From positions 124,001 to 188,000 of the forward strand of contig JACKNI010000001.1 in assembly GCA_024234935.1 (NCBI GenBank): a stretch of 64,000 nt of DNA, written 5' to 3'. This document shows positions 1-7,477 of this stretch, in pieces. This DNA comes from Chromatiales bacterium. GTDB lineage: Bacteria; Pseudomonadota; Gammaproteobacteria; Steroidobacterales; GCA-2729495. A model generated the notes under the pieces. It ran no database searches. It was not told where the DNA came from and was given only the letters and a program-made list of their open reading frames with translations. A program made the translations under genes and the position numbers. How positions within the stretch are numbered: position 1 is the stretch's first letter; each line of letters opens with the position of its first letter.

Positions 1-622
1 GGGTGCCGAGCCCGTCGGCGATGAGTGCGACACCGACCACCAGCAGGAAGGCCAGTGCGAGCATCTTGATGGTCGGGTGTGCCGAAACGAAATTGCCGAT
101 CGTCGTGGCAAACACCATCATCAGTACTACCGAGATAACCACTGCTGCGATCATGATGGGGACTTCGCTGACCATACCAACGGCGGTGATGATCGAGTCC
201 AGGGAAAAGACCAGATCGATGATGATGATCTGCATGATGATTCCGCTGAAGGTGGCCACCACGACGCTTGAGCGACTGCCGGCTTCGCCTTCGAGCAGCT
301 GATGAATCTCGCCGGTGCTCTTCCAGAGCAGGAACAGGCCGCCGCCGATCAGGATCAGGTCCCGGCCTGAAACCGGCTGTTCAAGCACGGTGAATACCGG
401 TTCGGTGAGGCCCACGATCCAGGCGAGCAGCAGCAGCATGCCGATGCGCATGAACATGGCGAGGCCGAGTCCGATGCGGCGGGCAAGTTCGCGGCTCTGT
501 GGCGGCAGCTTGTCGACCAGGATCGAGATGAAGATGATGTTGTCGATGCCTAGTACCAGCTCGAGCGCAGTCAGCGTCAGCAGGGCGATCCATGTTTCGG
601 GCTGGGTAAAGAGTTCGATCAT
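1..622 (-). CDS. TerC family integral membrane protein (3' part outside window)
   Basis: The protein begins MIELFTQPETWIALLTLTAL and runs off the left edge, so about 207 N-terminal residues are visible. It is a polytopic inner-membrane protein of the TerC/YoaE type, a family linked to metal ion export, notably manganese, and to tellurite resistance. The two acidic family motifs are present, LGIDNIIFI near residue 25 and DLVFSLDSI near residue 135, each inside a hydrophobic helix. Those aspartates are thought to line the ion path. The start ATG is at 620-622, about 100 bases from divergently transcribed ubiX. Substrate cannot be told from sequence. Confidence 0.88.
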   Translation of the reverse strand, partial: MIELFTQPETWIALLTLTALELVLGIDNIIFISILVDKLPPQSRELARRIGLGLAMFMRIGMLLLLAWIVGLTEPVFTVLEQPVSGRDLILIGGGLFLLWKSTGEIHQLLEGEAGSRSSVVVATFSGIIMQIIIIDLVFSLDSIITAVGMVSEVPIMIAAVVISVVLMMVFATTIGNFVSAHPTIKMLALAFLLVVGVALIADGLGT

Positions 623-722
623 CGCGGGTCCCCGGTTCGGTTAAATCAGCGGGTGGCGGCCCGCATTGTCGGCCAGTATCATGCATGTGTCTGTATGTTG
701 TCAGCTGGCCGCGGGAGTGTTC

Positions 723-1313
723 ATGCGACTCATCGTTGCGATTACCGGAGCCAGCGGTGCCATTTACGGCATCCGCCTGCTGGAGGCGCTGCGCGAAGTG
801 CCGGATGTCGAGACGCATCTGGTGCTGAGCAATGGCGGCAAGCTGAATATCGCGCTGGAAACCGACCGGGATCCACGGGATGTGGAAGCCCTCGCCCACG
901 AGGTGCACAACGACCAGAACCTGGCGGCAACCATTGCCAGTGGATCATTTGCCACAGGCGGCATGATCGTCGCGCCGTGCTCGATGAAGACCCTTTCGGG
1001 CATCGTCAATTCCTATGCCGACAACCTGGTTGTGCGGGCTGCAGATGTGATTCTCAAGGAACAGCGCAAGCTGGTGCTGATGCCGCGCGAGATGCCGCTG
1101 CATGTCGGTCACTGCCGGCTGCTGCTGCAGGCTGCCGAGATGGGCGCAGTGATTGCACCCCCGATGCCGGCTTTCTACAACGAGCCGCAGACGCTTGACG
1201 ACATCGTCAACCACAGTGTGGGGCGCGTGCTGGACCTGTTCGGCATAGAGAGTGGCCTGGTCAAACGCTGGCAGGGTGCGAAAGCGGCCGGCCGGAACGC
1301 AGCGAAGAAATGA
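723..1313 (+). CDS. ubiX: Flavin prenyltransferase UbiX
   Basis: A 196-residue enzyme that prenylates reduced FMN to make prenyl-FMN, the cofactor of UbiD decarboxylases. The N-terminal flavin-binding motif GASGAIYG follows MRLIVAIT directly. Family residues around APCSMKTL and LMPREMPLH are present. The start at 723 is preceded by GGGAG and removes an unlikely 19-residue extension. The stop overlaps the next gene by four bases (ATGA). The partner ubiD lies about 1.5 kb downstream on the same strand, with an SDR between them on the opposite strand. Identification is firm; the ubiquinone role is the default inference. Confidence 0.96.
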   Translation: MRLIVAITGASGAIYGIRLLEALREVPDVETHLVLSNGGKLNIALETDRDPRDVEALAHEVHNDQNLAATIASGSFATGGMIVAPCSMKTLSGIVNSYADNLVVRAADVILKEQRKLVLMPREMPLHVGHCRLLLQAAEMGAVIAPPMPAFYNEPQTLDDIVNHSVGRVLDLFGIESGLVKRWQGAKAAGRNAAKK

Positions 1314-1798
1314 CCGCGCCGGATGGCGATGCTGATTTTGCCCGCGTGCGTGAGTTGCTGGCCGGGCACAACACGCTGACGCTGGCGACTTCCGGCGAAG
1401 GCGGCGCCTGGGCGGCCAGCGTGTTCTATGCGAGCGACGAGCGCTGCAACCTTTATTTCGTATCGGATCTGAAGACGCGTCACGGGCGCGACATGGATCG
1501 CGAGCCACGCGTGGTCGCCGCGATCAACCGCGATGTTGCAGGCTGGGATGAGGTGATCGGCCTGCAGGTCGAGGGGCGGGCCGAGGTCCTGAGCGGCGTT
1601 GCCCGGGCCGCTGCATTGGCAAGCTATCTGGCCAAGTTCATCCAGGTGCGACGGATATTCGAGTCGCCGCGTGAAGCCAGCGAAAAGCTGATCGCCACGC
1701 GGCTGCAGAGCACGGCATTCTGGCGCCTGACACCCGAATGGATACGCCTCATCGACAGCACGCGCGGTTTCGGCTGGAAGCGTGAATTCCGTCTCTGA
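1310..1798 (+). CDS. Pyridoxamine 5'-phosphate oxidase-like FMN-binding split-barrel protein
   Basis: A 162-residue small flavoprotein of the PNPOx-like/YhbP type. Typical features are the opening strand pair LTLATSGEGGAWAASVFY, then YFVSDLKTRHGRDM and the VAAINRD strand, with a terminal W-K-R-E-F. Members bind FMN, heme or F420; the substrate here is unknown. It starts inside the ubiX stop codon (ATGA), so the two are probably translationally coupled. Flavin chemistry could link it to UbiX, but that is only contextual. Confidence 0.8.
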   Translation: MTAPDGDADFARVRELLAGHNTLTLATSGEGGAWAASVFYASDERCNLYFVSDLKTRHGRDMDREPRVVAAINRDVAGWDEVIGLQVEGRAEVLSGVARAAALASYLAKFIQVRRIFESPREASEKLIATRLQSTAFWRLTPEWIRLIDSTRGFGWKREFRL

Positions 1799-1807
1799 GT
1801 CCGCCCT

Positions 1808-2608
1808 TCAGTAGGAGTCGCCGCTGGAGTAGGGCGGCAGCGTCCCGATATGGATACCGCTGTCGACGATCAGGGTCTCGCCGGTGATCAGGTGCGGGCC
1901 TTCAAGGAACCATACCAGCACGCCGGCGATGTCTTCGGCGGTGGCCACCTTCTTCAGCGGCAGCTGATCGCCCATCGTCTTGATCATCGCCGCATATTGC
2001 TCGTCGCCCATGCCGCCTTTCAGCCAGCGGGTCTGGATCATGCCTGGTACCACGGTGTTGATGCGGATTTCCGGCGCCAGTACGTGCGCCAGCGACTTGG
2101 CCATCAGGTTGAGTGCCGCTTTCGATGCAGCGTAGGGAATCGACGAGGCGATGCCGGTTACGCCGCCGATCGAGGAGTCATTGACGATGGCACCAAAGCC
2201 CTGCTTCTTCATGATCGGTGTGACGGCCCGGATCATCTGGTAGGCGCCGACCACGTTGACGGCATAGATGTCGAGAAAGTCCTGCTTGGTTACCCCATCG
2301 AGCTTGGGGTAGGGATTGAACTTGGTACGCGCCGCATTGTTGATCAGGTAGTCGATGCGGCCCCACTTGTCGACGGCGGCCTTTGCCATCGCGCGGCAGG
2401 CGTCGTCGTCAGACACGTCGGCCTGGAAGACGATGGTTTCTGCACCCCTGGCGCTGCAGGTCGCTGCGGTCTCGTCGGCCTCGGCCTTGCTGCGCGTGTA
2501 ATTGATCACCACGTTGCAGCCGTGTTCAGCCAGCAGGATGGCTGCTGCTGCACCCACTCCGGTAGCTGAACCGGTAACGATTGCGACTTTCTTCTGGCTC
2601 TTTGTCAT
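1808..2608 (-). CDS. Short-chain dehydrogenase/reductase (SDR)
   Basis: A 266-residue classical SDR. The NAD(P)-binding motif VTGSATGVGAAAA is at residues 11-23. An NNAA motif stabilises the sheet, and the catalytic set is the DSS serine followed by Y-A-A-S-K. The start MTKSQKKVAIV at 2608 was chosen over an in-frame ATG 69 bases upstream because it places the Rossmann strand at the normal distance from the N-terminus. It is divergent from ubiD across about 180 bases. The C-terminal stretch (GETLIVDSGIHIG) resembles 3-oxoacyl-ACP reductase/sugar dehydrogenase-like SDRs. Substrate unknown. Confidence 0.9.
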   Translation of the reverse strand: MTKSQKKVAIVTGSATGVGAAAAILLAEHGCNVVINYTRSKAEADETAATCSARGAETIVFQADVSDDDACRAMAKAAVDKWGRIDYLINNAARTKFNPYPKLDGVTKQDFLDIYAVNVVGAYQMIRAVTPIMKKQGFGAIVNDSSIGGVTGIASSIPYAASKAALNLMAKSLAHVLAPEIRINTVVPGMIQTRWLKGGMGDEQYAAMIKTMGDQLPLKKVATAEDIAGVLVWFLEGPHLITGETLIVDSGIHIGTLPPYSSGDSY

Positions 2609-2788
2609 GTCCGTCTTCCTGTTTACAGAATGGCCGTTGGCCCGCAGGGCGCATAGCCTACCGGATATCGCCGCCATTCGTGCTCGCCCCTGTCGATATG
2701 GAGCATCTGCCGGGCTGCTCCGGTCCGGCCGTCATGCTATGGTTTGCGGATTACGGTTCAGGGCTGCGAATCAAGGGAGCGACGGGCG

Positions 2789-4285
2789 ATGGCGTTCAAG
2801 GACATGCGGGAATTTCTGGCCAGTCTGAAAAAGATCGGCCAGCTCAAGGACGTGGATGTGGCCCTGGATTGCGGCCAGGGCACCAATGAGCTTCAGGCGC
2901 TGATGCGTTATCTCGCCGAGATCAATGGTCCCGGACTGATGCTGAAAAACCTGCAGGGTTACAACACGCCTGGCGTACCCGTGATCTTCAATCCCTTTGG
3001 TACCCGCGAGCGCACCGGTCTCACCATCGGGACCGCGGATGTCATCGAAGCCAAGATGAAACATGCCAGCATCCTCAACGACCGCTCCACCTGGCACAAG
3101 CCGACCATGGTCGAGCGCAGCAAGGCACCCTGCAAGGATGTGGTGATTGGCAAGGACGATATTTCTGTCGACAAGCAGTTGCCGCATGTCTGGATCGGCA
3201 AGGAAGGTGCTTCCTACATCACCGGTGGTGTGGTCGTCACCAAGGATCCGGAAACAGGCGTGCGCAACGTCGGCTGGTATCGCCTGACGCAGCTGTGGAA
3301 CTGCAAGCATCCGCAGGGTGGCAGCTATGCGGAGAAGGAACAGAAGAAGCAGCTGTCGATCTTCGCCTTCTGGAATCCGCCGATGAACCACATCGGCCTG
3401 CATCTGGCCAAGGCACAGCGCATGGGCAAGCCGCTGGAGATCGCGGTGGCCTGTCAGTGTGATCCGGCCGTGCACATGGCTGCGGCGACCGGCGTGCCCT
3501 ACGGGCTGGACGAATACGAGTATGCGGGCGGATTGCGCGGTTCGCCGGTGGAACTGGTGAAGTGCGAGACGGTCGATCTGGAGGTGCCGGCGACTGCCGA
3601 ATACGTGATCGAAGGCGTATTCCAGCCCGACGTGCCGCAGCAGATCATCGGCTGGCATTCGAACTCGGTCGGTTACTACGACAAGCACCAGGTCTTCCCG
3701 CTGTTCGATGTCACCTGCATCACCCATCGCAAGAATCCGCTCTGGTACGCGACCATCGAGATGATGCCGCCCTTCGATCACAACTACCTGGCGCTGATCC
3801 CGATCGAGGGCGAAATGCTCTCCGACCTGCAGCGCAAGATTCCCGAAGTGAAAGACTGCGTGGTCACGCCGAACATGACTTACATCGTGCAGCTCAATGT
3901 CGATGGTGCGCACAAGCCGCATCCGGAATTCGGCAAGTATGTGCTGCACGCGCTGTGGGGCGCCGCCGGCCGCTGGCCGCGAACCGCCAAGATCGCCGTG
4001 GTTGTCGGGCCGGACGTGAACCCTTACGACCTGTCGGCAGTCGAGTGGGCGATACAGACCCGCGTGCAGCCTTACAGCGACATCATCATCAACCGCTCGG
4101 GTCAGGCCTTCGTGCTCGATCCCTCGGCGCCGAAGGGCCCGCAGGGCTTCCCGATGGTCGGTGAGCAGATGGGCATCGACGCGACGATCAAGATTCCGGA
4201 GCGCTTCACCGAGTATGCGGACGTCAGCCAGGCTGATCCGGCAGATGTGGCGAAGATCGCCGAGAAGCTGAAGGGGATCCTCTAG
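2789..4285 (+). CDS. ubiD: UbiD family 4-hydroxy-3-polyprenylbenzoate decarboxylase
   Basis: A 498-residue prenyl-FMN-dependent decarboxylase, matching the usual UbiD length (about 497). It opens MAFKDMREFLASLKKIGQL, a typical UbiD N-terminus. It keeps the ITGGVVVTKDPETG metal/cofactor region and the catalytic E-R-E-type region around YEYAGGLRGSPVELVKCET. The ATG at 2789 follows AAGGGAG at good spacing. Its TAG stop lies in the palindrome CTAG, which also supplies the TAG stop of panD on the other strand. With ubiX in the same block it most likely serves ubiquinone synthesis. Confidence 0.96.
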   Translation: MAFKDMREFLASLKKIGQLKDVDVALDCGQGTNELQALMRYLAEINGPGLMLKNLQGYNTPGVPVIFNPFGTRERTGLTIGTADVIEAKMKHASILNDRSTWHKPTMVERSKAPCKDVVIGKDDISVDKQLPHVWIGKEGASYITGGVVVTKDPETGVRNVGWYRLTQLWNCKHPQGGSYAEKEQKKQLSIFAFWNPPMNHIGLHLAKAQRMGKPLEIAVACQCDPAVHMAAATGVPYGLDEYEYAGGLRGSPVELVKCETVDLEVPATAEYVIEGVFQPDVPQQIIGWHSNSVGYYDKHQVFPLFDVTCITHRKNPLWYATIEMMPPFDHNYLALIPIEGEMLSDLQRKIPEVKDCVVTPNMTYIVQLNVDGAHKPHPEFGKYVLHALWGAAGRWPRTAKIAVVVGPDVNPYDLSAVEWAIQTRVQPYSDIIINRSGQAFVLDPSAPKGPQGFPMVGEQMGIDATIKIPERFTEYADVSQADPADVAKIAEKLKGIL

Positions 4286-4644
4286 CCGCTGGCTGAGCCC
4301 AGGCGATTGCTGGCGGTGTCGGGAAAGATGATGGTCGGCTTGAAGGCCTTGGCCGCGGAGAAATCCATTCCGGCATAGGACAGGACCAGGACGATATCGC
4401 CGACCGAGAACAGCAGTGCGGCGGGCCCGTTCATGCAGATGACGCCCGAGCCGCGCTCGCCCTTGATGACGTAAGTGATAATGCGTTCGCCGTTGCGCTG
4501 GTTGAGCACGTGTACCTGCTCGTTTTCGATCAGGTTGGCGGCATCCATCAGGTCTTCGTCGATGGTGATGCTGCCGATGTAATTGATGTCGGCTGCGGTA
4601 ACCGTGACCCGGTGAATTTTGGACTTCAGAACCTGTATCAGCAT
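4282..4644 (-). CDS. panD: Aspartate 1-decarboxylase PanD
   Basis: A 120-residue proenzyme that makes beta-alanine for pantothenate and CoA. The self-cleavage site that generates the pyruvoyl group is visible as Y22-I-G24-S25-I-T, with cleavage expected between Gly24 and Ser25. Lys9, Tyr22 and the TAADINYIGS context fit the family. The start MLIQVLKSKIHR at 4644 matches family N-termini better than an upstream in-frame ATG. Its stop shares the CTAG palindrome with ubiD. It is divergent from the LeuC-like gene and has no pan gene next to it. Confidence 0.96.
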   Translation of the reverse strand: MLIQVLKSKIHRVTVTAADINYIGSITIDEDLMDAANLIENEQVHVLNQRNGERIITYVIKGERGSGVICMNGPAALLFSVGDIVLVLSYAGMDFSAAKAFKPTIIFPDTASNRLGSASG

Positions 4645-4742
4645 GGTACGGTGCCGGGCGTTCGCCTTGAAAGGGAGCGACATTGTCCGGACTGTAAACA
4701 CGGCAGGTCAAGCGCGACCAGCATCGGATGAGCCATCGGGCC

Positions 4743-6008
4743 ATGGGACAGACGCTTAGCGAGAAGATTCTGGCGCGCGCTGCGGGGCAGCCGGTGGCCC
4801 GGCCGGGCGAAATCCTGACCTGCAGGGTGGATCTGGCCCTGCTGCTCGACTCCGGCGGCCCGCGGCGCATCTGGCCCCGGCTTAAAGAGCTGGGAACCGG
4901 CGTCTGGGATGCGGACCGTATCGTGCTCTGCACCGATCATTTCACGCCCGCCGTGGACGCCGAGTCGGCGGCCATCCTGCAGCTGACACGCGACTTCGCG
5001 GCCGGGTTCGGCATCCGTAATTTCTTCGATATGCGCGGTATCGGCCACGTGCTGCTCGCCGAGCAGGGCCTGCTGCAACCCGGAATGTTTGCCTGTGGTG
5101 GTGATTCCCATTCCAGCATGGGCGGGGCCTTCGGCTGCTTCATGGCCGGTTTCGGTGCCATCGAAATGACCGGCGTGGTGGTGACCGGCGAGATCTGGAT
5201 CCAGGTGCCGGGGACCGTTCAGGTGAACTGGTCGGGTCGCTTCAGGCATGGCGTTGTCGCCAAGGACATCGCCCTGTTCCTGTGCCGCGAGCTCGGAATG
5301 GAGAATGGCGGCCGGGTGATCGAGTATGGCGGCGAGACGGTGCGTGCCATGTCGGTCTGGGAGCGTATGGTGCTGACCAACATGGCGGCCGAGCTGGGTG
5401 CGGAAACCGGCATTGTCGCGGCCGATGAAGTCACGCTGGCGGCGATCTGCGCGGCAGGCCGGGAACCGGCCACCGATGCCCTGCAGTGGCGTGGCGATGC
5501 CGATGCCGCATACCTTGATGTGCGCAGCTACGTTGCCGATGATCTGGTGCCGCAGGTGGCGGCGCCGCACTCACCGGCCAACAGCGGGCCGGTGGACGGC
5601 TGCGACCGCGTGCATATCGACCAGGCCTACATCGGTGCCTGCGTCGGCGCCAAGCTCACCGATCTGCATATGGTCGCTGAAGTGCTCAAGGACCGGAAAG
5701 TGGCGAAGGGTACCCGGCTGCTGGTTGCGCCCTCGTCATCAGCCGTGATGGCACAGGCGGCTGCCGACGGTACGCTGGCGACGATCTCCGCGGCGGGCGC
5801 ATACCTGCTGCCCACCGGCTGCGGCGCCTGTGCCGCTCTCGGTGCGGGCGTGCTGGCGGAAAACGAGGTGTGCATCTCGTCGACCAACCGGAATTTCAAG
5901 GGCCGCATGGGTGCCAATTCTGCGGAGGTCTACCTTGCATCTCCCTATACCGTGGCGGCATCGGCGGTAGCCGGGCGGATCACCGATCCGCGAGAGTTTC
6001 TCGCATGA
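4743..6008 (+). CDS. Aconitase-family dehydratase, large subunit (LeuC-like)
   Basis: A 421-residue homologue of 3-isopropylmalate dehydratase and homoaconitase large subunits. Iron-sulfur ligands are visible as the Cys of YIGACVGAKL and the CxxC of TGCGACAALG. Substrate-loop motifs GGDSHSSMGGAFG and STNRNFKGRMG are intact. It starts at MGQTLSEKIL and ends ATGA-coupled to the small subunit. No leuA or leuB neighbours are seen. The next gene but one is a methylisocitrate-type lyase, so a 2,3-dimethylmalate-like or another 2-substituted malate dehydratase role (DmdA type) is more likely than leucine synthesis. An upstream ATG at 4728 is an alternative start. Confidence 0.88.
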   Translation: MGQTLSEKILARAAGQPVARPGEILTCRVDLALLLDSGGPRRIWPRLKELGTGVWDADRIVLCTDHFTPAVDAESAAILQLTRDFAAGFGIRNFFDMRGIGHVLLAEQGLLQPGMFACGGDSHSSMGGAFGCFMAGFGAIEMTGVVVTGEIWIQVPGTVQVNWSGRFRHGVVAKDIALFLCRELGMENGGRVIEYGGETVRAMSVWERMVLTNMAAELGAETGIVAADEVTLAAICAAGREPATDALQWRGDADAAYLDVRSYVADDLVPQVAAPHSPANSGPVDGCDRVHIDQAYIGACVGAKLTDLHMVAEVLKDRKVAKGTRLLVAPSSSAVMAQAAADGTLATISAAGAYLLPTGCGACAALGAGVLAENEVCISSTNRNFKGRMGANSAEVYLASPYTVAASAVAGRITDPREFLA

Positions 6009-6505
6009 AGCCCATCAGTGGACGCGCCTTCGTATTCGGTGACGACATCAACACCGATGTCATGGCACCGGGTTTGTATTTCAAGGCACCGATGGCGGAG
6101 ATGGCGCGGCATTGCCTGGAGGCCGTGAATCCCGATTTTCCCCGACAGGTGCAGCCCGGCGACCTCATCGTCGCCGGCCGCAATTTTGGTATCGGCTCCG
6201 CACGCGAGCAGGCGGCCATGGCACTCACGCATCTGGGCGTCGGCGCAGTGCTCGCCGTGTCCTTCGGCCGGATCTTTTATCGCAATGCCCTCAACTTTGG
6301 CCTGCCCGCGCTGGTTTTTCCGGACGCAGGCCAGATCCGCGCCGGCGATGCCCTGCAGCTGGATCCGGTGACGGGCCGTATCGAGCGGCCGGCGACCGGG
6401 GAGAGCTGGACGGTCCAGGGTCTGCCCGTGCATCTGATGGCGATGATCGAGGCGGGTGGACTGATGCCCTGGCTGAAACTGCGTTTGGCAAAAGAGAAAA
6501 CCTGA
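6005..6505 (+). CDS. Aconitase-family dehydratase, small subunit (LeuD-like)
   Basis: A 166-residue swivel-domain subunit. FGDDINTDVMAPG near the N-terminus and GRNFGIGSAREQAAMAL near residue 60 are the classic LeuD/DmdB substrate-recognition segments, followed by FGRIFYRNALNFGLP. It begins at 6005 inside the large-subunit stop (ATGA) and ends one base before the following lyase start. The three genes should therefore be co-translated. The two subunits form one [4Fe-4S] hydro-lyase; the substrate is inferred only from context. Confidence 0.9.
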   Translation: MKPISGRAFVFGDDINTDVMAPGLYFKAPMAEMARHCLEAVNPDFPRQVQPGDLIVAGRNFGIGSAREQAAMALTHLGVGAVLAVSFGRIFYRNALNFGLPALVFPDAGQIRAGDALQLDPVTGRIERPATGESWTVQGLPVHLMAMIEAGGLMPWLKLRLAKEKT

Positions 6506-7390
6506 ATGTCACACACGACGCGTTTACGCGAACTGCTGGTCGGGCAGCCCTTCATTGCGCCGGGCTGCTACGACGCCTTTACGGCGCTGCTCATCGAACA
6601 GGCGGGCTTCGGTTGTGCCTATGTGAGCGGGGCGAGCATCGCCTTCACCCGGCTCGGTCGTCCCGATATCGGCCTGACCACCCTGACGGAAGTCGCCGAA
6701 ACCGTCGGCAGTATCCGTGACCGTGTCAGCCTGCCGTTGATCGTGGACGGCGACAATGGCTTCGGCAATGCGCTGAACGTGCAGCGTACCGTGCGCCTGC
6801 TGGAGAAGATGGGCGCCTCCGCGATCCAGCTCGAAGACCAGACCTTGCCAAAGCGCTGCGGTCACCTGGACGGCAAGACGCTGGTCAGCACAGCGGAGAT
6901 GATCGGCAAGTTGCGGGCGGCGCAGGATGCGCGCATGGATCCGGCCACTGCAATCGTCGCGCGCACCGATGCGATCGCGGTCGACGGTTTCGAGGCCGGG
7001 CTGGAGCGGGCGCACCGCTATGCCGAGGCCGGCGCAGATGTGCTGTTTGTCGAAGCACTGCGTACGCCGGAGCAGATGGCGCGGGTGGGCCGTGAGCTGG
7101 GTGGGCGTGTGGCGCTGCTTGCGAACATGGTTGAGGGCGGCAAGACACCGCTGTTGTCCATCCGGGAACTTGGTGAGATCGGCTTCCGCCTGGCCATTTT
7201 CCCCGGTGCGATGGTCCGCGTCGTGGGTTTCGCGGCCAGCCAGTACCTCGCGACGCTGAAGGCCGACGGTACGACGCGTGGAATGCTCGACCGGATGTTC
7301 GATTTCTCCCGACTCAATGCCACCGTCGGCACCGATGTGATGCTGCAGACGGGCGAGCGCTACTCTGCCGAGACCATGGCGAAGAAATAG
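6506..7390 (+). CDS. Isocitrate lyase/PEP mutase superfamily C-C lyase (methylisocitrate/2,3-dimethylmalate lyase type)
   Basis: A 294-residue TIM-barrel enzyme. The metal site DGDNGFGNALNV and the catalytic-cysteine motif P-K-R-C-G-H place it with the true C-C lyases (PrpB, dimethylmalate lyase, oxaloacetate decarboxylase-like). This contrasts with the PEP mutase next door, which has EDKx5NS instead. It follows the LeuC/LeuD-like subunits with no gap. A dehydratase plus lyase pair is the arrangement known for 2,3-dimethylmalate cleavage to pyruvate and propionate. No methylcitrate synthase is present, arguing against a plain prp operon. Confidence 0.88.
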   Translation: MSHTTRLRELLVGQPFIAPGCYDAFTALLIEQAGFGCAYVSGASIAFTRLGRPDIGLTTLTEVAETVGSIRDRVSLPLIVDGDNGFGNALNVQRTVRLLEKMGASAIQLEDQTLPKRCGHLDGKTLVSTAEMIGKLRAAQDARMDPATAIVARTDAIAVDGFEAGLERAHRYAEAGADVLFVEALRTPEQMARVGRELGGRVALLANMVEGGKTPLLSIRELGEIGFRLAIFPGAMVRVVGFAASQYLATLKADGTTRGMLDRMFDFSRLNATVGTDVMLQTGERYSAETMAKK

Positions 7391-7477
7391 CGCCGTGATA
7401 CCGTCGGATTGGCTGCGTCCGGTACACTAAGGGCTGTAAATTGCGCTGGAGGCGGGCAGGACGCACCGCGACCGGGA

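Noticed and set aside
2771..4933. A 720-codon open frame antisense to ubiD and panD's region
   Set aside because: Its composition is Arg/His-rich with no domain, and it lies opposite the strongly recognised ubiD; it is a high-GC antisense shadow.
6506..7390. Assignment of the lyase as prpB of a methylcitrate cycle
   Set aside because: No prpC, prpD or acnD is nearby; the partners are LeuC/LeuD-like subunits, so only the superfamily and lyase type are claimed.
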